Origin: Azonexus sp.
Lineage (GTDB): Bacteria; Pseudomonadota; Gammaproteobacteria; Burkholderiales; Rhodocyclaceae
Length of the DNA stretch: 64,000 nt
Direction of reading: 5' to 3'
Assembly: GCF_030824335.1 (NCBI RefSeq)
Contig: NZ_JAVBXX010000003.1
Span: 172,472-236,471 of the forward strand
The stretch's first letter is position 1. The number at the start of each line of letters is the position of its first letter. Below the pieces are notes generated by a model that was not told where the DNA came from, did not search any database, and saw nothing but the letters and a program-made list of their open reading frames with translations. Of this stretch, positions 16,823 through 26,387 are shown in pieces. The translations under genes and the position numbers were made by a program.

Positions 16823-18964
16823 TCAATCGCGCGCGTGCTGCGTCAGATATTCCCCAAGCGCCTCGACCGGCAGCGGTTTAGCGAACAGGTAGCCCTGAAA
16901 CTCGTGGCAGCCCAATGCGTTGAGTACGGCAAGCTGGGTTTGTTTCTCGACGCCTTCGGCCACCACATGCAGGTTCAGGCTATGCGCCAGTGTCACAATG
17001 GCCCGCGTGATGGCCAGACCTTCGTTGCTGGCATCGCACTCGATGACGAAGGAACGATCGACCTTGAGGATGTCGATCGGGAAACGCTTCAGGTAGGCCA
17101 GTGATGAATAACCGGTGCCGAAATCGTCGATCGCGATGTAGACGCCCATCGCCTTCAGTTCCTTGAGCACGGTGAGCGCCCGCTGGACATCGCCCATCAG
17201 CATGCCCTCGGTGATTTCCAGTTCCAGGTTTTCCGGTGGCAAACCGGCCTCTTCCAGTACCGAGCGCACCAGTGCCGCCAGATCCTTCTCGCGAAACAGG
17301 CTGGGCGAGATGTTGACCGCAACACGCAGATTGGAATACCCCGCGGCACGCCAACCGGCAGCCTGCCGACAGGCTTCGCGCATGACGAACCAGGTCAGTT
17401 GCCCGATCAGGCCATTTTCTTCCGCCAACGGGATGAAGCGCACCGGCGAAACGGCGCCGAATTCGCTGCTGTCCCAGCGGACCAGCGCTTCGAAACCGCA
17501 GGTCCGCCCGTTGGCTTTTACCTTGGGCTGGTACACCACGTACAACTCATCCTGCTCAACGGCGCGCCGCAAGGCCGAGTCGAGCGCCAGCCGGTCGCGT
17601 GCCTCGACGTTGAGCGATTCGGTATAAAACTGGAATTGCCCCTTGCCCAGCTTTTTGGCGTGGTGCATGGCGGCATCGGCATGGCGCAACAGGACTTCCA
17701 GATCGACCCCATCATCCGGAAAAACGCTGACACCCAGACTGCAATTGACATGCACTTCGTGGCCGTCGAGCATCATCGGCGCACTGACGGCATCCTGTAC
17801 GCGATGCAGGATATGCAGGGTGTCGCTCAGACCGCCGTAATCGCCCAAGATAAGCACGAATTCATCGCCGCCATAACGCGCCACGGTATCGGAATCGCGC
17901 AGACACTCCTTCAGGCGGCGCGCCACTTCAACCAGCAAACGGTCGCCGGCACCATGGCCCAGGCTGTCGTTGACGAATTTGAAGTTGTCGAGATCGACAA
18001 AAGCCAGCGAACCCTGCGTCGCCCGCCGTTGCGCCATGCGCAACACCTGCTGCAGACGATCCTGCAACAGATTGCGATTCGGCAAGCCGGTCAGCGGGTC
18101 GTGCGTTGCCTGATATTCGAGTTGCCGCCGGTAGTTGTGCTGCGCCGTGACATCCTCAACCGTGCCTTCGTAATACAGCGCCTCGCCATCCGGGCTGTAC
18201 ACCACGTGGGCATGCTCGGAAATCCAGATGCGGCTACCGTCGCGCCGATAGACCTCGGATTCGAAATCGGTCACCCGGCCGTGCTCGCGCATCAAGGTTT
18301 TGAACTCATCGCGCCGCCCCGGTGCCACGTAAAGACTGGTGGCGATATCGGACAAGCCGGCAATCAGCGCCGACGGGTTTTCATAACCATAAAGTGCCGC
18401 CAGTGCCCGGTTGGCTGCCAGATAATGGCCATCGACCGAGGTCTGGAACATGCCGACCACTGAATCCTCGAAAATGCTGCGGTAACGCAACTCGGCATCG
18501 GCCAGTTGGCGCTCGCCGACAACTTGCTCGGTCACATCCTCGATGAAGCCCTCGAGAACACGGCCACCTTTTTCATCGAGCACCACGGCGCCCCGCTCAA
18601 GCACCCATTTTTCGCCCCCTTGCCGGGGACAAATCCGATACTGCTGGCGATACCGGCCACTACCGGCCATCGCCGCAACAATCGCCTCGCGCACCCGCGC
18701 ACGGTCGTCCGGATGCGTCAACGCTTCCAGCGAACAAACCTTGTTGTACTCCAGTTCGTCCGGACAATAACCGGTCAGTTCGCGGCAACCATCGCTGACA
18801 AAATGCATCGTCCATTGATGATCAATCGAACAGCGGAAAACCATCCCGTCAAGATTGCGCACCAAGACCTGCAAGACGCGCTCACTATCGATGCCATTCC
18901 AGGCCGAATCACGACGCTTGCGCAGGACGGGCAGAAAACCGGAGGATGATGCTTTATCAGTCAC
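16823..18964 (-). CDS. PAS-PAS-GGDEF-EAL c-di-GMP turnover protein
   Basis: 713 aa from a GTG at 18964; no strong ribosome site is visible. Two PAS domains with PAC tails (about 28-150 and 158-290) carry 'FIEDVTEQ' and 'GTVEDVTAQ' ends. The GGDEF motif at 365-369 is intact and preceded by an I-site RDSD. The EAL domain has EAL at 492-494, 'EITEG' and 'IDDFGTGYSSLAYLKRFP', so the phosphodiesterase set looks complete. The protein could make or degrade c-di-GMP, or use its GGDEF domain as a sensor of GTP. No signal peptide or membrane segment is seen. Confidence 0.93.
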   Translation of the reverse strand: MTDKASSSGFLPVLRKRRDSAWNGIDSERVLQVLVRNLDGMVFRCSIDHQWTMHFVSDGCRELTGYCPDELEYNKVCSLEALTHPDDRARVREAIVAAMAGSGRYRQQYRICPRQGGEKWVLERGAVVLDEKGGRVLEGFIEDVTEQVVGERQLADAELRYRSIFEDSVVGMFQTSVDGHYLAANRALAALYGYENPSALIAGLSDIATSLYVAPGRRDEFKTLMREHGRVTDFESEVYRRDGSRIWISEHAHVVYSPDGEALYYEGTVEDVTAQHNYRRQLEYQATHDPLTGLPNRNLLQDRLQQVLRMAQRRATQGSLAFVDLDNFKFVNDSLGHGAGDRLLVEVARRLKECLRDSDTVARYGGDEFVLILGDYGGLSDTLHILHRVQDAVSAPMMLDGHEVHVNCSLGVSVFPDDGVDLEVLLRHADAAMHHAKKLGKGQFQFYTESLNVEARDRLALDSALRRAVEQDELYVVYQPKVKANGRTCGFEALVRWDSSEFGAVSPVRFIPLAEENGLIGQLTWFVMREACRQAAGWRAAGYSNLRVAVNISPSLFREKDLAALVRSVLEEAGLPPENLELEITEGMLMGDVQRALTVLKELKAMGVYIAIDDFGTGYSSLAYLKRFPIDILKVDRSFVIECDASNEGLAITRAIVTLAHSLNLHVVAEGVEKQTQLAVLNALGCHEFQGYLFAKPLPVEALGEYLTQHARD

Positions 18965-19204
18965 AATGTTGAGGCTTCAAGTCAGAGTCGGTTTTATTGA
19001 GCAAAAACCTTGCCCGGTGAAAATACTGGCACTTTTGTCAGCTTTCCGCCGTAGACCGGAAAAAAGCGGCCTTCCTGCCCCAACTGGCGCACCAAAAAAG
19101 TGCGCACCATAGTGCACCGCACCATTCACATAAGATGGCAGGCGCCGAAGCCTTGATCGGGCAATGTATAATTCGCCGTTTGAATTCAACTGGTTGATAT
19201 AAAA

Positions 19205-20309
19205 ATGGAAGCAGAACAGCTCAACAGCATCTCCAACAAGCTCGACGATCTGGCGCAGCGCGCCGCCGAGCTGCGGAGGTATCTTTGACTACGATCACAA
19301 ACGTGAGCGTCTGACCCTCCTGAGTCAGGAAATGGAAGATCCCAAGATATGGGACGATCCGAAACGCGCCCAGGAACTGGGCCGGGAAAAGAAGGCACTG
19401 GAAGACATCGTGCTCGTCCTCGAAGACGTGGACGGCGCGATCAAGGACGGTCGCGAACTCTTTGCCATGGGCAAGGAAGAAGGCGACGAAGACACGCTGC
19501 TGTCGGTCGAGGCCGACAATGCCGATATCGAGAAGAAAGTCGGCACGCTCGAATTCCGCCGGATGTTCAACAACCCGTCCGACCCGATGCCCTGCTTCCT
19601 GGAAATCCAGGCCGGCGCCGGCGGTACCGAAGCGCAGGACTGGGCGGCCATGCTGCTGCGCATGTACCTGAAGTTCGGCGAAAAGAAGGGGTTCAGCGTC
19701 GAGGTCATGGAAGAATCGGAAGGCGACGTGGCCGGCATCAAGAGCGCCACCGTCAAGTTCACCGGCGACCATGCCTACGGCACGCTGCGTACCGAAACCG
19801 GCATCCACCGCTTGGTCCGAAAATCGCCGTTCGACTCGAATGCGCGGCGCCACACCAGCTTCACGTCGGTGTTCGTGTTCCCGGAAGTCGATGACTCGAT
19901 CGAGATCGCGATCAACCCGGCCGACGTCCGTACCGACACCTACCGCGCCTCCGGCGCCGGCGGTCAGCACATCAACAAGACCGACTCGGCCGTGCGTCTG
20001 ACGCACGTCCCGACCGGCATCGTCGTGCAGTGCCAGAACGACCGTTCGCAACACCGCAACCGCGACGAAGCCTGGCAGATGCTGCGCGCCCGCATCTACG
20101 AGTTCGAACTGCGCAAGCAGCAGGCCGAACAGCAGAAGCTGGAAGATGCCAAGTCCGACATTGGCTGGGGCCACCAGATCCGTTCCTACGTGCTCGACCA
20201 GAGCCGGATCAAGGACCTGCGCACCAACTTCGAGACCGGCAACACCCAGGCCGTACTCGACGGCGACCTCGATGACTTCATCCAGGCCAGCCTGAAACAG
20301 GGCGTGTAA
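19205..20309 (+). CDS. prfB: Peptide chain release factor 2 (programmed +1 frameshift)
   Basis: Translation begins at the ATG at 19205, runs 27 codons to CTT, meets an in-frame TGA at 19286-19288, and resumes after a +1 shift at GAC (19287) to give about 367 aa. The shift site has the classic layout: Shine-Dalgarno-like GGAGG, then TAT CTT TGA C. Low RF2 lets the ribosome slip instead of stop, so RF2 controls its own synthesis. RF2 marks are the SPF stop-codon-reading tripeptide ('[12 protein letters not shown]') and the GGQ peptidyl-release motif ('[15 protein letters not shown]'). It recognises UGA and UAA. It is not a pseudogene despite the internal stop. Confidence 0.97.
19277..19289 (+). 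promoter_or_regulatory. prfB +1 frameshift signal
   Basis: GGAGG, a 3-nt spacer TAT, then the slippery CTT, TGA stop and following C. This matches the conserved RF2 autoregulatory element. Confidence 0.95.
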
Positions 20310-20324
20310 GCGGAAGTCTGTTTG

Positions 20325-20374
20325 CCGGATTGCGCGTCAAAGACTGCGGTCGACGTGCAATCCGGGGCGATTTT
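20325..20374 (+). terminator. prfB terminator-like hairpin with GCGGTCGAC in the loop
   Basis: CCGGATTGC pairs with GCAATCCGG, extended by a G-T pair. The loop holds TGCGGTCGA, and a short T-run (ATTTTC) follows. It lies just after the prfB stop. Confidence 0.7.
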
Positions 20375-20445
20375 CAGCCCCCGACCGGACGCTTTAACCG
20401 TTGATCGTCACCGGCACGGGCGCCGGCCAAGGATTCGGCATCCAG

Positions 20446-22755
20446 TCAGCAGTCCAGAACCGGAACGATTTCAGGCAAGGCTTCGGGCGCGATGGATAAC
20501 CAGCGCAGGATGACTGCAAACAACCGGTCCGGATCAATCGGTTTGGTGACGAAATCATTCATACCGGCATCCAGACAACGTTGCCTGTCTTCGGCAAAGG
20601 CGTTGGCCGTCATGGCGATGATGGGAACCCTGCCGAGTCCGGGCATCGCCCTGATCCGCCGCACTGCATCCGGGCCATTGAGATTCGGCATCTGCATATC
20701 CATCAGGATCAGGCGATAGTTTCGCGCCGCGACCCGCGCCACTGCGACCAGGCCGTCCTCGGCAAAATCCACATCGAACTGGCATGCGGCCAGCAATTCG
20801 CCGGTGATTTCACGATTGATTTCGTTGTCTTCGACGACCAGCACCGCTTCACCGGCGAAACGCTCGATCAGAATGGCTTCGTACGCCGATTCATCCGGCA
20901 GATCGCTGGTCAAGCTGCCAGTCTTTGGCAGACGGGCCGTGAACCAGAAGGTACTGCCCTCATTGGGCCGGCTATCCACGCCGACATCGCCGCCCATCAA
21001 GCGCGCCAGTTCGCGAGCGATGGCCAGGCCAAGCCCGCTACCGCCGTAGCGCCGGGAAGTCGAATCATCGGCTTGATGAAACAGTTCAAAAATCTGCCCG
21101 ACATCCGACGGCTTGACGCCAATCCCGGTGTCTTTGACAGAAAACCGGACCAGCGCATTGGCCGGCGTCGACTCAAGGAGATCGACGCGCAAATCGATCC
21201 GGCCATGATCGGTAAACTTCACGGCATTGCCGGCAAAATTAAGCAGCGCCTGGGTAATCCGCAAAGGATCACCCGCCAGCCCGGACGGCATCTCGGGAAC
21301 ATCCAGATGAACCTCGATCCCCTTCTCGCTCGCCTTTTCCCGGATCATTGAAGCCACGTTAGCTGCCAGTGCGGCAACCGATATCGGGATCGATTCCAGC
21401 TGAAGTTTGCCGGCGTCGATTCTCGACAGGTCGAGTACGTCGTTGACCACCCCGAGCAAATGCTGCCCGGCGGCATCGATGCGGTCTACCCGATCCCGCT
21501 GATCGCTGCTCAATTCGTTGCGTTTCATCAAATGCGCCATGCCGATGATGGCATTGAGCGGCGTCCGGATTTCGTGGCTCATGCTGGCCAGGAAATCCGC
21601 CTTCATGCGCCCGGTTCGCTCGGCCGTCTCGCGCGCCGAAATCAGATAGCGCTTGATTTCCTGTTCATCGGAAATATCGCGCATCAACAGCGCAAACTGC
21701 CGCACCCCATCGCAGGCATCCAGCTCCAATGACGATAATTCGACAGGAAAGCTGCTGCCACCATGGCGCCGACACACATGCTGGACGCGACAAAGCTTTT
21801 CTCCGGCCAGCAAGGAGGCCAGCAGGCTGCGATTTTCATCCGGAAACAAGGCGTACAGATGCTGGAAGTTTTGCGCTCTCTGCGCCGCCTCATCCAGCCC
21901 GAACATGGACAAGGCGTTCTCATCCATCGAGCGAATGGCGCCTTCGGCATCGATCACCAAAACGCCCAGCGCCGTTGCGCCAAGCAAAGCGGTATTGCGC
22001 TCCGCCGCCCGCTTGCGGGCCAGCAGGTTGGATAGCCGCGCCCTCAACTCGGCCGGGAAAACAGGCTTGGGCACGTAATCGTCAATACCGATATTGAACA
22101 GTTCAATACGCCGTGCCGGATTATCGAAGGCCGACACCGCCAACACCGGGATACCGCCGCGGGGCAATGGCTGACGACGAATGCGGTTGATCAGTCGGGC
22201 GCCCGTCATGCTGCCCCCCAGGACGACATCGCACAGCAGAATGTCGTAATCCTGGGCGAGAAAAGCCGGCCATGCTTCATCGGCCGAAGCAAAGGCATCG
22301 ACCGACATGCCCCAACTGCGCAGTTGCATGCTCAAGGCCTCGCGCTGATCACGGCTGTCTTCGACGTAGAGCAGCCGGCAACGCAGCGGCTGGTTGGCCT
22401 CCAGGAAGTGACGCATGAAGGTCAGCAGTTCTTCCACGTCCTGCCGGCGAAACAGCTCGGTCACACCGCACTGGGCAGCCGCAGCGGCCAGTGATTCACT
22501 CGGCGTGGCGGTCAATACGACAATCGGTTCGACGGAGACAATGCCGGAAGTCCGCAGCTTGTTTGCCAGATCGATGCCATCGCCATCGACCAGCTGACCC
22601 GAGATGATGAAAAACTGAAAATGGTCCCGCTTGAGTAGCGCCAGCGCCTCTGCGCCGTTGCTGACATGCAGGACTTGCACACCGCGAAAGCGGGACAAAC
22701 CCCGCTGCAGTATTTCCAGGTAAAGATTGGACGCGTCAACCAGCAGAATTTTCAT
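20446..22755 (-). CDS. Hybrid sensor histidine kinase REC-REC-PAS-HisKA-HATPase-REC
   Basis: 769 aa from the ATG at 22755 (MKILLVDASN), with GGGGGAGCG a few nt upstream. Two N-terminal receiver domains, one PAS domain, a HisKA domain with the phospho-His motif 'SMSHEIRTPLNAIIGM', a HATPase with 'DTGIGV' and 'GGSGLGLAI', and a C-terminal receiver are in order. The second and third receivers keep the acceptor Asp ('ILLCDVVLGG', 'LILMDMQMPN'). In the first the corresponding stretch reads 'FFIISGQLVDGDG', with no Asp at the usual place, so it is probably not phosphorylated. No membrane segment is seen. Partners are unknown. Confidence 0.92.
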   Translation of the reverse strand: MKILLVDASNLYLEILQRGLSRFRGVQVLHVSNGAEALALLKRDHFQFFIISGQLVDGDGIDLANKLRTSGIVSVEPIVVLTATPSESLAAAAAQCGVTELFRRQDVEELLTFMRHFLEANQPLRCRLLYVEDSRDQREALSMQLRSWGMSVDAFASADEAWPAFLAQDYDILLCDVVLGGSMTGARLINRIRRQPLPRGGIPVLAVSAFDNPARRIELFNIGIDDYVPKPVFPAELRARLSNLLARKRAAERNTALLGATALGVLVIDAEGAIRSMDENALSMFGLDEAAQRAQNFQHLYALFPDENRSLLASLLAGEKLCRVQHVCRRHGGSSFPVELSSLELDACDGVRQFALLMRDISDEQEIKRYLISARETAERTGRMKADFLASMSHEIRTPLNAIIGMAHLMKRNELSSDQRDRVDRIDAAGQHLLGVVNDVLDLSRIDAGKLQLESIPISVAALAANVASMIREKASEKGIEVHLDVPEMPSGLAGDPLRITQALLNFAGNAVKFTDHGRIDLRVDLLESTPANALVRFSVKDTGIGVKPSDVGQIFELFHQADDSTSRRYGGSGLGLAIARELARLMGGDVGVDSRPNEGSTFWFTARLPKTGSLTSDLPDESAYEAILIERFAGEAVLVVEDNEINREITGELLAACQFDVDFAEDGLVAVARVAARNYRLILMDMQMPNLNGPDAVRRIRAMPGLGRVPIIAMTANAFAEDRQRCLDAGMNDFVTKPIDPDRLFAVILRWLSIAPEALPEIVPVLDC

Positions 22756-22872
22756 CAAGCGCTCCCCCGAGTTCATGCGCGATTGTGCCATGAAAGCCTG
22801 ACGAAGTTGCCGTGAGCATGAATACGACAAGCCGCCAAACTTTCCGGCACGCGGCACGAACAGCGTGCCGTA

Positions 22873-23226
22873 CTATTTCCGGATCGGCTGATTGCGCCCG
22901 GAAAACTCGTCGCTCAAACGCATCGCTGCATCGCTCAGGTTGCCATCGCGCGTCGTCGAACAATAGCGCTTGATATTCAGTTCAATCGTGCCACTGGAGA
23001 TGGTGGACACCTGCTGTTTCGGCAAAGCATAGTTGTGACCGCTCAAAAACCCGCGCAGCCAGGCGACATACGCCGCACGCTGCTCTGGGTCATTTTGCGC
23101 CGCCTGCCAGGCGGCACAGGACATATCGTCCAGTCCGAGAATATTCTGTCGGGCTGACGCCCCGGTCACCAGACACAGCAATGCACCGGCCAGAACGCTG
23201 ACACGGGCAATTTTCGCAATTTTCAT
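22873..23226 (-). CDS. Small exported protein of unknown function
   Basis: 117 aa with a clear signal peptide (MKIAKIARVSVLAGALLCLV then TGASA). The mature part has two Cys: 'DMSCAAWQ' near its start and 'IKRYCS' near its end, which probably form a disulfide. The block 'AYVAWLRGFLSGHNY' is typical of small periplasmic proteins of the Rap1a/HdeA-like type, but the match is not strong enough to assign one. It ends 117 nt before the hybrid kinase start and begins 16 nt after the stop of the nucleoside-recognition gene on the same strand. Confidence 0.7.
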   Translation of the reverse strand: MKIAKIARVSVLAGALLCLVTGASARQNILGLDDMSCAAWQAAQNDPEQRAAYVAWLRGFLSGHNYALPKQQVSTISSGTIELNIKRYCSTTRDGNLSDAAMRLSDEFSGRNQPIRK

Positions 23227-23242
23227 GACACCTCCAAAACGC

Positions 23243-24181
23243 TCAGGCCGTCAGTATATGCCCCGCCGTACGCAGCGCGATGCCGATGCAGGCACCGAGC
23301 GCCGCCGGTTTCCAGACTTTGGCGATGCGCTGCCCGGCCGAAATCAGGACGGCCACCCCGGGCAAATCGAACGGCGAGATCAGAAAGCCCGCGCTGGCGT
23401 TGAGCAGTTCGACACTGACCTGACCGGCTTTACGCATCTCGTCCATCACCCCCATCATCGCCGTGCCGCCGGCCAGATACTTGGTCAGCGCTGGCAAGAC
23501 CAGCGCCGGATCGATTGACAAGAAGCCGAGTAGCGGGGCCAATCCTGCGGTCAACAGGTCGATAACGCCAAAAACGCGCAAAGCAGTGACGACGACCAGC
23601 GACAACACCAACATCGGGATGGCACCAACCGCCAACTTGAACGCCTCGGCCCCCGCCCGGTTGATCACGTCGAGCACGCCCTTCGCACTCTCGGCCACCG
23701 GATGCGACAGGTGTTCATCGACTACAGCTTCGCTGACCGACAGCGCACGCCCGAACAGGTAATACGTCGCCGCAGCCGCCGCCAGGCCACCGAGCAAAGA
23801 CCAAAGCAGCGTCAGGCCGATATCCAGGCCCATCGTCATCATCGGCAAGGAGGCATTGGCTTGTGCCATGGCGAACACCATGGCCAGAGTGGCAGCAATA
23901 TGCCGATCCGAGGCGCCACGCTGGTCCATCATCGTCAGGGTCGCCATCGGCGCCGCGAAGCTGACGAAATTGACCTGTAGCGCAGCGAATACGCCCAGCC
24001 CGGTCAAGCCGAATGGTTTCAAGACCGGCGCCAGTCGGCTGACCACCCAGTCGAGCACGCCTCGCGCTTCGAGCAGGCGCATCAACGACAGCATGACGAC
24101 CATGACGGGCAACAGAACGAACAGCGAAAGCTCGACCGCAGAACGGCCAGCCTTGAGGATGATGTCGATGAGGATTTCCAT
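23243..24181 (-). CDS. Nucleoside-recognition (Gate) domain membrane protein
   Basis: 312 aa, about eight membrane helices. Two related halves carry the Gate pattern ('[20 protein letters not shown]' in the first, '[20 protein letters not shown]' in the second). This is the fold of the nucleoside-recognition domain found in spore maturation proteins SpmA/B and in nucleoside/iron transporters. Substrate unknown. It is divergent from lysS and followed by the small exported protein 16 nt downstream. Confidence 0.8.
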   Translation of the reverse strand: MEILIDIILKAGRSAVELSLFVLLPVMVVMLSLMRLLEARGVLDWVVSRLAPVLKPFGLTGLGVFAALQVNFVSFAAPMATLTMMDQRGASDRHIAATLAMVFAMAQANASLPMMTMGLDIGLTLLWSLLGGLAAAAATYYLFGRALSVSEAVVDEHLSHPVAESAKGVLDVINRAGAEAFKLAVGAIPMLVLSLVVVTALRVFGVIDLLTAGLAPLLGFLSIDPALVLPALTKYLAGGTAMMGVMDEMRKAGQVSVELLNASAGFLISPFDLPGVAVLISAGQRIAKVWKPAALGACIGIALRTAGHILTA

Positions 24182-24293
24182 GGGGCAGGATTATTGCACC
24201 GCTTTTCACTTTCGGCCGATGGGCAATTTCCCCGACCCCACGGCATTGTGCTTGTCGCTAAGCCCCTAAATCGGCGAAAATTCAGGGTTCTAC

Positions 24294-24305
24294 GCGGTCG
24301 ACCGC
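24294..24305. repeat. Dispersed palindrome GCGGTCGACCGC (copy 2)
   Basis: Perfect copy 33 nt upstream of the lysS start, in the lysS leader. Confidence 0.85.
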
Positions 24306-24337
24306 AGCAAACCTCAAATTTCCAAGGATTCTTCCTC

Positions 24338-25852
24338 ATGGCCACCTCCGACAACGCCGAGCAGCAAGCCCCGGTCCAGCAAGACGAAAATCAGCTCATC
24401 GCCGAGCGTCGCGCCAAACTGGCCGAGTGGCGCAAGAGCGGTGCCGCCTTCCCGAACGATTTCCAGCGTGAAAACACCGCGCACAAGCTGCATGAAGGCT
24501 ATGGCGAGAAAACGGCGGAAGAACTGGAAGGTATGCCGGTTGAAGTCAAGGTCGCCGGCCGTATGATGTTGAAGCGCGTCATGGGCAAGGCTTCGTTCGC
24601 CACCATCCAGGACGTTTCTGGTCGCATCCAGCTCTACGTCGCGCGCGACAAGGTCGGCGAAGACGTCTACGCGGCGTTCAAGGGCTGGGATTTGGGCGAC
24701 ATCGTCGGCGTCGTCGGTACGCTGATGAAGACCAAGACTGGCGAACTGTCCATCCAGGCTGCCGAAATCCGCCTGCTGACCAAGTCGCTGCGCCCGCTGC
24801 CGGACAAGTTCCACGGCCTGGCCGATCAGGAAATGAAGTATCGCCAGCGCTACGTCGACCTGATCATGAACGAGGAAACGCGCTTCACCTTCCGCGCACG
24901 TTCGGCCATCGTCCAGTCGATCCGCAACTACATGTGCGGCCACGGCTTCATGGAAGTCGAAACGCCGATGATGCACCCGATTCCCGGCGGCGCTGCGGCC
25001 AAGCCTTTCGTCACGCACCATAACGCGCTCGACATGCAGCAGTTCCTGCGCATCGCGCCCGAGCTGTACCTGAAGCGCCTGGTCGTCGGCGGTTTCGAGA
25101 AGGTCTTCGAGGTCAACCGCAATTTCCGCAACGAAGGTTTGAGCCCGCGGCACAATCCCGAATTCACGATGATGGAGTTCTACGAGGCGTATGCGAATTA
25201 CCACACGCTGATGGACTTCACCGAAGGCCTGCTGCGCCACGCCGCGCGCGAAGCGCTGGGCAAGGAAGTGTTTGTCTATCAGGGCCGCGAACTCGACCTG
25301 TCGAAGCCTTTCCATCGCCTGACCATCACTCAGGCGATCCAGCGCGAACAGCCGTCCTTCACTGACGAGCAACTGGCCGACGCTGAATTCCTCAAGGCCA
25401 AGATCAATGCCTTCGGCGAGAAGGTCAAGCCGGGCGGCCTCGGCAGCCTGCAACTGCAATTGTTCGAAGCCTGCGCCGAAGCCCAGTGCTGGGAGCCGAC
25501 ATTTATCATCGACTACCCGGTCGAAGTGTCGCCGCTGGCCCGTGCCTCCGATTCCAACCCGGAAATCACCGAACGTTTCGAGCTGTTCATCGTCGGCCGC
25601 GAGATCGCCAACGGCTTCTCGGAGCTGAACGACGCCGAAGACCAGGCCGCCCGCTTCCAGGAACAGATGAAGGCCAAGGACGCCGGCGACGAAGAAGCGA
25701 TGTACTACGACGCCGACTTCATCCGCGCGCTGGAATACGGCCTGCCACCGACCGGTGGCTGCGGTATCGGCATCGATCGCCTGATCATGTTGTTGACCGA
25801 CAGCCCGGCGATTCGCGACGTCATCCTGTTCCCGTCGATGCGTCCCGAGTAA
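24338..25852 (+). CDS. lysS: Lysyl-tRNA synthetase, class II
   Basis: 504 aa from the ATG at 24338, with AAGGA 8-9 nt upstream. It charges tRNA-Lys. An N-terminal OB-fold anticodon-binding domain (about 60-170) precedes the class II catalytic core. Motif 2 is '[20 protein letters not shown]' and motif 3 is '[20 protein letters not shown]', both intact. It follows prfB by about 4 kb; prfB and lysS are neighbours in many bacteria. A perfect dispersed palindrome sits in its leader. Confidence 0.97.
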   Translation: MATSDNAEQQAPVQQDENQLIAERRAKLAEWRKSGAAFPNDFQRENTAHKLHEGYGEKTAEELEGMPVEVKVAGRMMLKRVMGKASFATIQDVSGRIQLYVARDKVGEDVYAAFKGWDLGDIVGVVGTLMKTKTGELSIQAAEIRLLTKSLRPLPDKFHGLADQEMKYRQRYVDLIMNEETRFTFRARSAIVQSIRNYMCGHGFMEVETPMMHPIPGGAAAKPFVTHHNALDMQQFLRIAPELYLKRLVVGGFEKVFEVNRNFRNEGLSPRHNPEFTMMEFYEAYANYHTLMDFTEGLLRHAAREALGKEVFVYQGRELDLSKPFHRLTITQAIQREQPSFTDEQLADAEFLKAKINAFGEKVKPGGLGSLQLQLFEACAEAQCWEPTFIIDYPVEVSPLARASDSNPEITERFELFIVGREIANGFSELNDAEDQAARFQEQMKAKDAGDEEAMYYDADFIRALEYGLPPTGGCGIGIDRLIMLLTDSPAIRDVILFPSMRPE

Positions 25853-25871
25853 TCTCCGGAAAGACCGACCG

Positions 25872-26387
25872 ATGCAACTTCGCCAGATACAGGTCGCGCG
25901 CGACGCAGTGCAGGACAGGCTGATGCTGCGCGTATCGACACAAGCCAACGAGGAGTTTCGCGTCTGGTTCACGCGCAACTTCCTGCGCGAAGTCTGGCCA
26001 CTGCTGACCGGCATGCTGATCGACCATCTCGCGGCCACGCCGCAGATGGGCGCCAGCGCTCAAGAGCCGAGCCAGCAACCGAGTTTCGATCAGGCCTTCC
26101 AGGAAGAAAACCCGCGCTATCCGCTGGGCAGCCAGCCCCTGCTGACCAGCGAAGCCAGCCTGACGGCAATCAACGAAAAGACCGTCCAGATGACCTTTCG
26201 TGAAGGCCGTGAACGTACCTTCAACCTGAGCCTCAATGCCGACCTGCTGCAGGCCTTGTGCGCCATGTTGCGGGCCTCCGCCGAGCAGGCGGCATGGAAC
26301 CTGACGCTGGATTACACCAGCCAGCCCACGCCCGCCAAAGCGCCCCCCGAGATGCCGGCCGGTAACAAACCCACCCTGCTGCATTAG
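25872..26387 (+). CDS. Conserved protein of unknown function between lysS and mnmC
   Basis: 171 aa, soluble. The N-terminal part ('[20 protein letters not shown]', 'REVWPLL') looks like a beta-helix segment, followed by a low-complexity Gln/Pro/Ser linker (about 60-85). A second structured part contains '[20 protein letters not shown]'. I have no family name for it. It starts 19 nt after lysS, and its TAG overlaps the mnmC GTG by one base, so the three are probably one operon. Confidence 0.7.
   Translation: MQLRQIQVARDAVQDRLMLRVSTQANEEFRVWFTRNFLREVWPLLTGMLIDHLAATPQMGASAQEPSQQPSFDQAFQEENPRYPLGSQPLLTSEASLTAINEKTVQMTFREGRERTFNLSLNADLLQALCAMLRASAEQAAWNLTLDYTSQPTPAKAPPEMPAGNKPTLLH

Noticed and set aside
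19286..19288. Internal TGA in prfB as a sign of a broken gene
   Set aside because: It lies in the exact programmed frameshift context of RF2 genes, and the downstream frame is intact.
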